In this document: piece after piece, positions 1-25,160 of the stretch | Numbering within the stretch: position 1 is the first letter of the stretch | Layout of the letters: each line of letters starts with the position of its first letter | Assembly: GCA_002633005.1 (NCBI GenBank) | Contig: NMRA01000228.1 | Location: forward strand, 614,082-644,318 | DNA from: Phoronis australis | Taxonomy: Eukaryota; Phoronida; Phoronidae | Direction: 5' to 3' | Length of the DNA: 30,237 bases | Made by a program: the position numbers and the translations under genes | The notes under the pieces: generated by a model | Told to the model about the DNA's origin: nothing | Databases searched by the model: none | The model's input: the letters and a program-made list of their open reading frames with translations, nothing else

Positions 1-876
1 TATGGTGTGTCACTTTCATTTTACACAACTTCAGTTTTCAAAAACGTCTTTTCACAATATGTAAAAACCAAATCCCGGCTTTGTTTTATACCTCGGAAAG
101 AAAGTTAACACTAGTGACATGCGTGTCGTTTTGTGACTGACCTATTTTTCCCGTACTTGGAAGGTATTGAGGAGCAAACTCGCCATTACCCGAGTTATTT
201 TGAATCGTTAACGACTTTGATGACAGCCAGTAGCAGGCCAGATCTAACAAAATCCCAGATACTTTTTCAACGGGCATTTTCTCCCTTTTCACATTGCAAA
301 TTTAGCTACTCGAATGCACAAGTCAGTTAGAGAGCACTGATTCAACTTTCACGTCGGCAACTTGCCTTGGGCTCTAGAGTCTTTCAATGGCGGTCGTGAA
401 GCACAGTAAGGCCGTACCTGCATGAATGAAGTCAATTTTGAGATCCGAAATTTGTATTTAACGCTGCAGGTAAGAGCATAATCTAAACATTTTCTCGATG
501 ATCTAAAAAATCTATTTTGGCGCGTAAAAATGGCGGGAAAATTTTGCGACCTGGCATTTACGAATGCGAGGTGGATTTTGAAAATGCGACCTGGGATTTT
601 GGCTAGGTCGCAAAATGCGACCTGGCGATTTTAATAGCGTCGAGCCCTGTAAATCGTAGTTGGAATTTAGAGGCATGGCCATGGAATCATTTTCAACCTT
701 GAAACAAGCGATACATTTTACTTTAGCTTGATTAAATAACTCTTGTTTGAAACTTTGTCATTGGTCTTTTCACAGTTGATTACTAGCAGTGAAGCAACGG
801 TGACCTTATTTTTTTCTATCAAATCTGATGTAATACAAAGCAATATTTAGTTGGATTGTTGTCATTGACTTTTCAG
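1..876 (+). other. ACO2 upstream region; possible leader exon, start not resolved
   Basis: This stretch should contain, or lie just downstream of, the first exon of ACO2. Two candidates are visible. ATG 422 opens 16 codons (MNEVNFEIRNLYLTLQ) ending at 469 before a good donor (caggtaag) in the right phase, but the peptide has two Glu and does not look like a mitochondrial presequence. ATG 387 (caatggcggtc) is followed by a donor-like gtaagg at 406, but would end in phase 1 and so needs another exon. Neither is convincing, and the true leader exon may lie before base 1. Open frames at 86-330 look like noise. Confidence 0.3.
530..649. mobile_element. Fragment of an inverted-repeat element with CAGGG end
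   Basis: The stretch repeats variants of a GCGACCTGG-ATTT motif at least three times and stops sharply at gcgtcgagccctg (637-649). That end is the reverse complement of a CAGGGCTCGAC terminus, typical of hAT-like ends. No matching left end is seen upstream, so it is probably truncated. Confidence 0.4.
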
Positions 877-15389
<14,513 letters not shown>

Positions 15390-15905
15390 TTAAGGGAGAC
15401 CTTGAGTGTACCAAGATGGAATAATGCAATTATTTATAGTAAATGTTACTAATGGAAGTACCTCAGCATATCAAGCCATTGCTGCAACAGAAAACTAGTG
15501 TATTTATGTGCTTTTAACAGTTGTATGAAACTGTTATAGGAATGCTCACTGTGTGAAATGATTCGGGTTTATTGGACAATCCTAGTGTAACAGTTTGTTT
15601 GGTGTGATGGCAGTTTTACTTCAGTTGTTTGTGAAAATCAATTCAACCGTAAAATGTATTGAGTCACTATATGTTAAATACTCTTGGAAATAATGCTGTG
15701 AACATAATATTAGCATGGAGAATTGAATTCAAGTTATTAGAACACAATCAACTATTTTAGGACAAATTAGGGTGCTGTTTTGAGCATTTAGCCTTTTCAA
15801 AATTGAATTTTCAATGAGTTGCTGTGAATAATCTATATAGTGATTGAGTCACTTTTTAAGTGTATTATTTATTTTAGTCAATAAATTCAATCTAGAAATT
15901 AGTTT
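15390..15905 (+). terminator. ACO2: ACO2 3' untranslated region and likely poly(A) signal
   Basis: AT-rich sequence follows the TAA. The first good AATAAA is at 15880-15885 (tcaataaattc), about 490 bases after the stop, with T-rich sequence downstream. I take this as the likely cleavage region. No transcript data are available to confirm it. Confidence 0.55.
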
Positions 15906-17376
15906 AAAAATTGTTTTGCTTTTTTCATTCACAATTTTCTAATGATGTAAGCACAAGTTGAGCAGGTCTGGTCAAAGTTATCGGTCATTTTGATTTGTCC
16001 TTTTTTGGCTGTATAGTCTTGTGTTCTTGTAGGAATACAAAACTTAAAAATTTCCACTCCAACGTTGGTCACACTTAATTTTTTATCTAGGCCTTCTGAT
16101 AACTTCAGCCATTTTACTTTTTAGTCATCATTACATTATTGTATAAAGTAATTCTCCACTTTTTTCGTTTAAAAATAACTGCCAAAATTCCCTTTTTTAC
16201 AATTTTCCAAGGCTGATTATTTTGCTGCTTGTGCAAACTTCACCAAATGTTGTTTTATGACGTTTACAAATTACAAGTCTATGCACGTATACATTAAAAT
16301 TTCTTATCCTTTACTTTTGTGAAAAAAATTGACAAAATATAATTTCTTTTGTCGGCCATATTGTGTGCTAAGTAACTGAAGAATTACTGAAACTTTTTTT
16401 AATTACCGGAAAAAAAGACATTTTGATGATTGGCATTTTTCGTTAATTTTGGTGGTAAATAGACCTTTTTTACAAATGATTAAATGTGATGCAAAATTGA
16501 CCAATAGATCTCTAGTTATTTTGCCTAGTGTTTCAATTCACCCACGAGGTCATTGAGATCAGATTGACACCACCTGAAGCAGTGCTTTCTGCCAAAAAAC
16601 ACGGAATTTTCAAATTATGATTAAGAACACTTACCGTTATAGAATTGGTCTCAATTTGTTTATTAGCCAAAATAGGTGCAATTTCTGGGCTTTGGAAAAA
16701 CTGATAGTTCATTATTTATTTAGACCAAGATCATAAATCTTCAAACTCTTTAAATGCATTTATATTATATCTACCTCATGTGCAACTTATTTGGGACAAC
16801 TTTTACTACATGGCAAATCTAAATCAACCATTTTCGGGCCTTTTCATTGTTGATGGATTTGGCAATTCATAACAACTACTGTTACTTAGCATATGAGTCG
16901 ATTTGCAAAAACTGCACTTATTTTAAAGTCTGTTTACAATGTACATGTGTCTTGACCTTTTATTTTCTATGAAATGACGATATCAGTTTTCCCATATCCT
17001 TGAAAATTGTTGTAAAAAGAGATTTTGATATTTGTCCTAAATTGAGGATCAACCAAACCTTTTTTTGCAAATATATGACGAACCACTAAAAGTGTCATTT
17101 TGTACGACATACCGGGTATGCAAATTTCAATTCACCGAGGTTAACGTAAATATTAAAGTTTGTCTAAGCAGTCATAAACAAAACAGCTTTTAACTTAAAC
17201 AACTTACAGTTGTGGGATTTGTTAACTTAATAGAGGATATCAGGGCTTTGAAAGAACTGACAATTTGAAATATTCTTTGTCAACACAACCCTCTTGCTTG
17301 CGTCAACATATAATTATGTAGTTGCAAATTTTCTACACATAATGTGGGGAGGTGACTGCAAGACGAGGCCCTTGTT
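15906..17376. repeat. Degenerate AT-rich repeats, partly in tandem
   Basis: No coding signal is seen. Segment 16430-16700 resembles 17010-17265: both have a gatttt/cattttgat start, then acc-tttttt-gcaaat, then caattcacc-gagg, then gggcttt-gaaa-aactga. This suggests a diverged duplication with a period near 575 bp. Segment 16150-16385 resembles the ACO2 intron stretch 4065-4290. Confidence 0.5.
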
Positions 17377-18150
17377 GTGGACGGAGCCTTATGCTGTACC
17401 TTGCATATGTTCATAGATGCCAACCTGGCACTGATCAAATGGCACTCACATTTCCAAGTTGATGTCTGCACCCAACTCTCATGGTCTCCCCACATTAACC
17501 TCATCTCAAATAAACTTAACAATCTCGGTGGACTCTTATACAAATTGAAATCTTATCTTCCTCTTCCAGCTCTCAAGTTGATATTTAATTCACTTGTCCT
17601 TCCACATTTAAACTATGGCATTGCAACTTGGGGTTTTGGCAACACTAAGAAACTTCAAACAGCCCAGAAAAGAATCCTTACTAATATATCAAATTCCAGT
17701 TATAATGCTCACTCTCTGCCCATATGTAAGGAACTTCGCCTCCCTCTAGTTCAAGACATCTTTAAAATCTCAACTGCAAAATTTTACTACAAATTCCTCA
17801 ATAATCAGCTTCCTAAGTATTTTTACACTAACAACTTCTTTAGTAAACCCATCCAATATAAGCCAACCAGACACATTAAAACTCCTACATACCTGAATCA
17901 ATACTCAGCTACTATACCGACAATACAACCCAAAATTTTAATTCCTCCGTCCAACAAATTGTCATCAAGAGCCTGTATTAGATTTCAGATTACTCGACTT
18001 ATAAACAACAACGAAATACCTGTCTCTGCTCTAAATATAATAAAAACGCATTCTTTGCAAGCATTCTCCAGGTTCTTAACCAATTTAATTATTAGCAACT
18101 ACGATCCAGTTTGTCATATTTCCAACTGCTTCATATGTAACAGTATCTAA
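17377..18150 (+). pseudogene. C-terminal fragment of non-LTR retrotransposon reverse transcriptase ORF
   Basis: The 257-codon open frame contains, from about residue 34, SWSPHINLISNKLN, then LPLPALKLIFNSLVLPHLNY and GIATWG. This is the conserved tail of CR1/L2/Jockey-like reverse transcriptases, downstream of the catalytic domain, and it ends in a Cys-containing C terminus (CHISNCFIC). No catalytic YxDD box or endonuclease is present, so it is a 5'-truncated copy. The first ~30 residues do not look like the family and are probably flanking sequence. The frame is uninterrupted, so the insertion is fairly young. Confidence 0.82.
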
Positions 18151-18384
18151 TTATATTCTCAAAATCTCCTGAGCTGTGCCAGTTTACTTCTTGGTTCCTG
18201 GTGTGTCGGTCGTTTTCAGCACTAATTCACTGTTTTCTTAAGTATTCCTACTGATTTTTGCATTTCCATTTGTTTATCTTGTACAGGGGACCTTCTAATT
18301 AGCGGTCAATAACCTTTAGAAGGCCTCCTAATTGAAATCAAATTTTAATCAATGTATTATTATTATGTAATGTAAATAAAAGCG
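17460..18384 (+). mobile_element. 5'-truncated non-LTR retrotransposon (CR1/L2-like)
   Basis: The ORF tail is followed by a 3' UTR with a stem-loop-like pair (gaccttctaattag and tagaaggcctcctaattg, about 18289-18332). The end is a low-complexity tail with attattattatgtaatgtaa and then ataaa near 18377. Truncation near 17460 is inferred from where protein similarity begins. It sits between the convergent ACO2 and MOSMO genes. Confidence 0.75.
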
Positions 18385-19690
18385 TTTTCCCTCATGTGAA
18401 AAACTGTCCCACCCAACTAGTAGCCAAGAGAATGTTCCAGATATTTTGCCATACAAGCACTCCCTCTGTGTCCCATACCCACATTATCTTTGTAATTCTA
18501 GGTATAGGTATTCTGAATGTGAAAAGACTACTCAAAAGTAGAACATATCTCTGACTTGACATAGGACATCCATAACGTAAGAGTACTAGTAAGGTTAAAA
18601 ACAAAATGTACTTGAATTAGACTAATCTTCACTACAATTAAGTGATAACAAAATTTGTCATTTTTGCATTTAATAATACATCTTTGCAATATATACATTA
18701 ACATACACACAGGCAAGCACTAAAGTTTAAAGAGAAAATCATCAACCAAGAAATTTGATTTAAAAATTTGGATCATGTTCAGAATTCAGTCAAAATAAAT
18801 TGCACCGCTTAGAGAAAAGCTGGAAACAACACCATTGGTGTGGCATGGGTGTTACCAGGTCCTCACTCGCAAGTGCCTCAGCTTCAATTCTCAAAAAGAA
18901 TATTTTGTAGGATCAAAGAAACTTACATTTCCATTTTTAAGATGTGTCAATAAAATTCAACTTCCATAAGAAGAAGTGCAAGAAAATGAAAACGGTCAAG
19001 TATCCATTCCAGTCTTTCTATATTCCAATCTGCCAAGATACAAACATTTTTCAACACAACAGGTTCAGTAAGCCCAATCAACAAAATTAAAAGTGACAGC
19101 CAGCTACAAAAGCTGATTGTCTTGTTGAAATTCCTGATGAGCAAATTTTGCCAAGTTTCAATATTCTGCCAAACAGTTATTTTCGAGGAACGAAGAGAAA
19201 AATGGGTAGAATCCATCACTAATGACCTTTTAAAAGCATTCAGATACTTTTGTTCCTCAAATAATAACAGACACTTTGTGTGTACAATCACAAAAGGAGA
19301 ATGGTAGTTAAATCGAGTATACCTGGTGTGATGGAGCATTCAAGACAAAGAGCCTTCACTTCTTCATACCATACAGACTACAGAAATGTTAAAATTTACA
19401 CCTTTGACAAACTTCAAAATTGATTTGAACAATGCATCATGCTTTCTGTGAAAAATACAACAATAAAAGCAGATCTGTACAAACCACTTAATATAAAAGC
19501 ATAAAAAAGACATCATGACAATTTGTGGTGCATGCTACAAGAAACAAAAACGAGCATTGTTCCCCTCTGTTCTTCCAAGCAATGACATAATGCGTGACTT
19601 CAGAAGAATATATAAAATCTAAACCTCTCAAAAAAGTTTGAAAATCAATGTTTGACTGTCGATATTTTTTGTTATTTTTTTTATCCAACT
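18385..19690. other. Intergenic or MOSMO 3' UTR; one unrecognised minus-strand frame
   Basis: The only sizeable frame is 18947-19339 on the minus strand (130 codons, ATG start). It has one hydrophobic stretch (WLSLLILLIGL) and no family I recognise. It lies on the same strand as, and downstream of, MOSMO and may simply be 3' UTR. A weak tRNA-like patch near 18830-18900 is not convincing. Confidence 0.3.
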
Positions 19691-19693
19691 AAT

Positions 19694-19841
19694 TAGTGTT
19701 GTGTACCAATTGAATAGTGTTGTGCACCAATTGAATAGTGTTGTGCACCAATTGAATAGTGTTGTGCACCAATTGAATAGTGTTGTGTACCAATTGAATA
19801 GTGTTGTGTACCAATTGAATAGTGTTGTGTACCAATTGAAA
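19694..19841. repeat. 21-bp minisatellite, seven copies
   Basis: The unit is ttgtgYaccaattgaatagtg. Seven copies have the variable base in the order T,C,C,C,T,T,T, with almost no other change. As 21 is a multiple of three, frames stay open on both strands, which explains the repetitive short frames here. Confidence 0.96.
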
Positions 19842-20083
19842 GTTCATTTCTTCTTTCAAACCATGCCACTTGTTATCACAACCCATTCCTAAAAATCAAC
19901 TAACCTGCTGTTGAGCAGGGCTAGGTGTTGAAGTGAAACGTGCAAATACTGGCTTTATGACCAAGTATTTTTAACAACAGAGGGCATCTGTTGATGTTAA
20001 AATTTTGACAATCACTGAAATGAGAAATTTATTAACACAGGTGTCGTCAGTCTCTGCAGTTGCGTCATTATTGTTGCTGTGTT

Positions 20084-20320
20084 CACAGCTACTATGTACC
20101 TCCTCTGATACAGTACTTCCTCTGATACAGTACTTCCTCTGATACAGTACTTCCCCTGATACAGTACTTCCTCTGATACAGTACATCCTCTGATACAGTA
20201 CTTCCTCAGCCAAGCTATGTGCACAGCTACTATGTACCTCCTCTGATACAGTACTTCCTCTGATACAGTACTTCCTCTGATACAGTACCTCCTCTGATAC
20301 AGTACTTCCTCAGCCAAGCT
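20084..20320. repeat. 17-bp minisatellite in two higher-order blocks
   Basis: The unit cctctgatacagtactt is repeated six times in the first block and four times in the second. Each block is bounded by cacagctactatgtacctcc on the left and tcctcagccaagct on the right. The blocks start at 20084 and 20222, so the whole cassette was duplicated with a 138-bp period. Confidence 0.95.
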
Positions 20321-20927
20321 GTTCTGCATATTGCCTGACATCTTTCTTTATTGACTTGAAACAGCGGTTCTTGGTTAAATCTTAAAATGCTAAAATTATA
20401 CAGCAGTACCACATCAACAAGCTAAATAACAGAAGACGTGCGAACATGTGAAGATCTTCGTCACACTTACTGCGTCTGCTGTCTCCAGTATTGCACCGAC
20501 TTTGACATCAGTCGCATTTGTAATAAATCCTTGAAAATTTGCAAAAGTGTATGAATTTTATTCAAATGGATTAGGAAATAACTGCTTTTGATATGATGCA
20601 TAATTAACTTAGCACAAATGTGCATCTTCAAGTTTCATTACATGCTCCGTTTACCAGCCCGTTTGCTAACATTTAAAAAGTTAAAAATAAAGAAAGCTGA
20701 AATTAGCAATTTTGATTTTAACACCTAGCCCAGGTTAGTTAGGATATTAAGATGAAAAGCAAGTACTATGGTTCAAAAGAATCAATTTTTCATGATGATA
20801 TACTGCACTTGACAATTATATAGAAAATAATAAATAATGACAGCCAAACGTGTTTATGTATGAGCAATATTAATAAATAGCAAAGAGTATGTGTACAAAT
20901 GTAAATAAGTAAATAATATATTACGAA
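20321..20927 (-). terminator. MOSMO: MOSMO 3' UTR with candidate poly(A) signals
   Basis: On the minus strand AATAAA occurs at 20557-20562, about 366 bases after the stop, and again at 20347-20352 (a third is at 20028-20033, inside the repeats' flank). The first is the most likely. Apart from these the stretch is AT-rich with nothing else seen. Confidence 0.45.
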
Positions 20928-21115
20928 CTAAAAGTGTGGCAAACAGACTTTGCCAGCAAACAACTCTGAAATGACAGTGATCCAGAGAGCCAATACAAAG
21001 AATATGTAGGAGACTCCCACTTGAAAGCTGTTGGGGAGTTGATAAGGCTGTCCACCGATCTGATCCATGTCAAATCCAACAGGAAACATCACAGCGGCAA
21101 TGCAGAAGAAGATCA
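20928..21115 (-). CDS. MOSMO: MOSMO coding exon 3
   Basis: Acceptor tctgtttacag; two bases complete a Val codon and the frame is open to the TAG at 20928-20930. It encodes the rest of membrane segment three, the GGQPYQLPN loop and membrane segment four, ending AGKVCLPHF. Confidence 0.95.
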
Positions 21116-24100
21116 CTGTAAACAGAAAGGACGTGATTTTTTCCGCAAATTTTTATTTAAAGTGTATATGTCAGGTTACATAAGATTTTTTATTTTATTG
21201 CATAAGGACAGTCAAACGATCCCAAACATGGAGTCAAAGTTGCATTGTTTGCGAACAGCAGGACAGGAGGACTATGACACAAGAACAAGCACGGTCAAGT
21301 AAGAGCTTACAATCCTCTTGATGTACCCCTCATTGAATTATCAGACATACACATTTGCATAAAAAGCATCTGTAGCTCAAGAATTACGTTCACATATCAG
21401 TGATTCATTAAATACAAATAACCAGTAAACAGAGCGCCTCCTTGAGGAGGGTGAGGACAACTCACACACACTGACTCACCAGCTACAAAACCTGCCCAGC
21501 GTGCCCCTTGCATGACGGAGTACTTCCAATAAGAGCCAATCAGCAGAACAATAGTGACGGTGACACAACAGATGCCCACCAAAATACATAGAAATGTCAA
21601 AACAAACTCTGCTCGCATGGGCTGTGGGCTGACGCAGATCTCATCACGATCCAGAAACGTCATGCAAGTCATCAAAAGGCCAATGTGCGTTTTTCCTCCT
21701 AGGACAACAAAGAAAAGTCAACAAACCACCTCGCAAATGTCATGCTGCCACTGTTAAGATTATGTAGGATGATAGAAAAATGCCCAGATTTGGCCCATTT
21801 TAGAACATCGTATCTCGAATTCATATGAAACTTTCAAACACTGTGCATTATGCACAGATTTTGTAATGTTCTGCATTTAAATGAGGGCTATCAAAAAGAC
21901 TGAACTTTCATGAAAAAAATCAAAAATTGCATAGAATGACAATGAAATTATCATTTTGAAAACTGTAGCAGCCATTTTTTACCTTTCATCTACATCATAT
22001 ATCAAACCAAATTTGAAAATATTATGTCTCAATGTATCAATGAAGCCAAACTATGTTTTCTTATGCCAGTGTCTCAACTTATTTTACTGACCTACTTGCA
22101 TATTTATGACAAAACACTGAAAGGAAGATAATCACTTTTGTCCGAGCATATGTACCTAGCTTTTTGCTCAAACCTGTAAATACAAATCACTATGACAATA
22201 GCCTACACAGTTAACTGCCTAATTTGTACCCAATCTCTTGTTCATAATATGTAACTTTTTCCTTACTTGATGTTTTGTGAACTTTACCAAAAAGTAAATC
22301 GATTGAGCATTCCCATTACAAGGAAAGGCGATATATTGCCCTTAGGACATAAAATTTGAGCACCTAGATGGTCAAATTTCACCATTGGGTCTCAAAATTT
22401 GAGCGTGGCATCCCACCACGCTAAAAAAGCCTGCGGAAGTATGCTAAATGATTTTGAAAAGTCCCTAAAGCAAAGCATCACGCGCCCCTCCCCTCAATGT
22501 GAGTATACCAACCCTAATAAAGTAAACTTATGATGTAAAACACGATGTACATAGCAGGCAAGTAGACTGTGTAAGGTCCAGACATGAAGTAATATTTGAC
22601 AGGTTAGAGGCGATAAGGAATACACTGTAAGTTTGAGACATTGGATCTATAAATATTGAAGACTACTTACCGAGAGGACTATTTCATTTACAGGAATATG
22701 TAATTATGCTACATAGTAATATCATACTACAACAAGGTACTAAATGCAATTCCCCGCAGTGATCTTAAAGGAGAATGCCACCCAAAAAACAACCTATTTA
22801 GTATCAATTTAGAACCAGTAGGTCTACTCGACAACGGCACGTTCAGTTGTGTTACCTGACACCTGACGGCAGATGGAGGTGTTGAAATTATCCAATGACG
22901 TAATTGGTTTCACACGCAGTCTGTTAAGCAATTCACAATATGGGTTACTGGTGTCAGCTTATCGCTTGAATTCATCGTTTAACATCAATAAATCATCAAA
23001 CTTCGATGTAAAACCATTAAAAATACACCGAGTTCTTATAAAAACGTGTTGTTTTATTTAGCTGGTACGGATTTACTGGTATTTGGCAACACCGTAGCCT
23101 ATAAAGTTCGGCAGGCCAATTTACCATAGGTCCGCAGCACTGAGGAGTTTGGGGTCTGTTCGGAGATAAATTCGAAGTATTCTTCCGTGAAATACAGACA
23201 GGAGAGCCTAGATCTGTCTTGTTATACTTGTGATTTTTTGAGTTTTAACCACACAAAACGCTTGTTATCCCGGCCAGTGGCTCGGAACCCGATCAGGCCA
23301 GTTGCGGCCGGACTGACTCGTTATCCCGGCCATTGGCTCGAAACCCGGTCAGGCCCTTCGCGGCCGCCGGGACTAGCACGAACATAAACCAGCTTACATA
23401 GGAAACTAAGCCTCCAGTCACAAAAAGACTATAATAGGGAGCCAAAGAAATAATGTGCACGTAATTATTTATGTGAATTAGCCACGAGACTGAAAATCTA
23501 CTTATTGTCAGGGGCCGCGATGTCGAGTTCCCCTTCCACAGACCGTCAGGGCAAAGGTTGTACAGTAACAATGATTTGAATAATGTATTTGTATTTCTAA
23601 ATAAAGATTACCCTAACATGTGACCATAGCATATAAAATCGAGTAATTGTTTCATAACAGCTTTCTGTCTAAATTAGCATGCGCTCACACGGCCTCCATG
23701 CCCAGTCAGTTACCTTTGTTGCCGGCATCAAAAGCCGGTAACGCAGTGGTTTATTCATAGCTGGCTTCTCAAAACACTTGCACTCACGAGCACTCCAAGG
23801 CATTACAAATTGTATCTAATGAGACAGACTTTGTTTCAGTTTCATATAAGCATTGGTTAGGATGAGAATAATTCATTTTGAAACAGAACGCAGAATAATA
23901 AACGTCTACTAATAAACGGCAACTCGCCCCGCGCCAATGCCGACTTAGTCAAGAGCTCAGGCGACGAACACTTCGTGGGTCGGATTGTTAGGTTTCACAG
24001 ACTATCAGTTGGAACCGGAATACACTAATCAAGAAATACTAGAGAGGCGCCGTGAACATGCACAGGCAACGGAATGTATGGATAGTTCTTTGGTAAGCCG

Positions 24101-25160
24101 GAATTCGTCAGAGAAATCATTGTCGACGAAATGCCAACCACAGGATACACGGTGATCTTTCACGGCCACATAGGCTCATACTTGCTATTAACAGCCTACC
24201 TTTCATTCTTCACTACCGTGAACCATTTCCTAAGCATTTCGGGCTCCCCAGGAAGTCGAAAAAACGATATACTCGTATTCTTCGCAGTTTCATAGCTCGG
24301 ACAAGCGGGAACGATGCACCGCAATACAGCGGCATTCACTCTGCAGACAAACCGCTGACATCGCTGCGTCCTTTCTCACCTTCCTCACAGGTTAACACGA
24401 CATCTCTCAGCAAGGTGAGGTCAACCGTCTAAGAGGCGATGTGGATATAGACCGATTAAGACGGTAAAAAAGACTAATGAAATCGGGTGGCATTCTCCTT
24501 TAATAACAAACAGATGGGCAAGCACAAATGGCCCTATCAGGGTGTATGTAAACGGTGGAGTCATGTTCGCGTTCGAAAATAGATGATTACTCAAGTTTCT
24601 GAGACAATGTTCCGTCCAGACATGCCTCAATAACTACGGTTTCATCACTATTTCGATACGGGTCTGGACGTAATGACAGTGCCCAGGCCTAAAGGGACAA
24701 TTTTCACTCAAGTTCTGTAGAAACATATGCACCAATGTATTGGGTAACTACTTCCCCCCACCCCTGACATTTCCAAGTAGCTCCGCGTGCAATTGACACA
24801 ATTCGCTTCACAAACGGTTTACTTCCAGGGTCCTCAATCCCTCGAATATATCGGCTTCATTCCAGTGTGAAAAATATTTAAAAATCACATGAAATTACCA
24901 CAGTGAGGTCCAAAACTTCACCTCGGGTGATTAAAAATTTACCTTTCTCCTTTCGCGACATAGTAACAAAACAATGGTGATTTGTCACTGACACGACAGT
25001 GATTAGTAACAGAACAGGGATCCATGTATCCTACTACTTAATTAACTCAATACCTACCACCCTCATAAGACTCAATCCAACGAGGAACACTTAAACTGGC
25101 AATGGCGAACAGGTCGGCAGCGAAAAACAAAGCTCCTGAGATTAAACTCAGCTTGTCCAT
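20928..25160 (-). CDS. MOSMO: Modulator of Smoothened homologue (MOSMO), 3 exons
   Basis: Three exons join in phase to 510 bases, 169 residues (the human protein is 167). The product begins MDKLSLISGALFFAADLFAI and ends LFAGKVCLPHF. It has IGGQPYQLPN between the last two membrane segments, matching human MOSMO closely. Four hydrophobic segments are visible, at about 5-25, 66-90, 101-122 and 140-161. The first extracellular loop holds Cys46 and Cys56. In vertebrates MOSMO works with MEGF8 and the E3 ligase MGRN1 to lower surface Smoothened, damping Hedgehog signalling; the same role here is inferred. The start at 25160 is chosen by homology; an in-frame ATG lies 21 bases upstream. Confidence 0.95.
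21480..21698 (-). CDS. MOSMO: MOSMO coding exon 2
   Basis: Acceptor gttgtcctag, donor gtgagt. It completes a Gly codon and leaves one base. It encodes the first loop (HIGLLMTC, FLDRDEICVSP), the second membrane segment and GARWAGFVA at the start of the third, aligned to human throughout. Confidence 0.94.
21699..22764 (-). other. MOSMO intron 1, part nearest exon 2
   Basis: AT-rich sequence with no coding signal. It has the look of old dispersed repeats, but I cannot name any. Confidence 0.4.
22769..24499. mobile_element. TTAA-flanked TIR transposon, 1.7 kb (Kolobok-like)
   Basis: The left end AGGAGAATGCCACCC follows TTAA (22765-22768). The right end is its exact reverse complement followed by TTAA (24500-24503). 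TTAA duplication is shared by piggyBac and Kolobok; the AGGAG-type end favours Kolobok, on family knowledge only. The 1731-bp body has no frame over about 90 codons and no transposase motif, so it is non-autonomous. It is less AT-rich than its surroundings and contains a 56-bp GC-rich duplication. It sits wholly within MOSMO intron 1. Confidence 0.85.
23264..23375. repeat. GC-rich 56-bp tandem duplication inside the TTAA element
   Basis: The units start at 23264 and 23320 (gttatcccggcca-tggctcg, then aacccg-tcaggcc). They have diverged by several bases and contain many CpG dinucleotides. Confidence 0.85.
24504..25057 (-). other. MOSMO intron 1, part nearest exon 1
   Basis: No coding signal. 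A stretch near 24860-24960 (cagtgaggtccaaaacttca and neighbours) resembles a repeat, but I can define no ends. Confidence 0.35.
25058..25160 (-). CDS. MOSMO: MOSMO coding exon 1
   Basis: On the minus strand the ATG (gggccATGG, G at -3 and +4) opens 34 codons plus one base, then donor gtaggt. It encodes the first membrane segment and SVPRWIESYEG. A second donor-like gtattg four bases later would break the frame with exon 2. Confidence 0.93.

Noticed and set aside
133-330. 65-codon plus-strand frame near the window start as an ACO2 leader exon
   Set aside because: Its sequence is not presequence-like, and no donor in the right phase links it to base 877.
776-799. CAGTGA hexaloop-like sequence upstream of ACO2 exon a, considered as an iron-responsive element
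   Set aside because: The flanking bases do not pair to form the required stem and there is no bulged C, so this is not an IRE on sequence grounds.
18829-18905. tRNA-like SINE (box-A-like tggcatgggtg, box-B-like agcttcaattc)
   Set aside because: No convincing cloverleaf arms or element ends.
19694-19841. Regular repeats considered as a CRISPR array
   Set aside because: The units are directly tandem with no spacers and lie in an animal gene flank.
20012-20412. Minus-strand frames rich in LYQR/CIRG repeats
   Set aside because: They are direct translations of the 17-bp minisatellite and have no other protein character.
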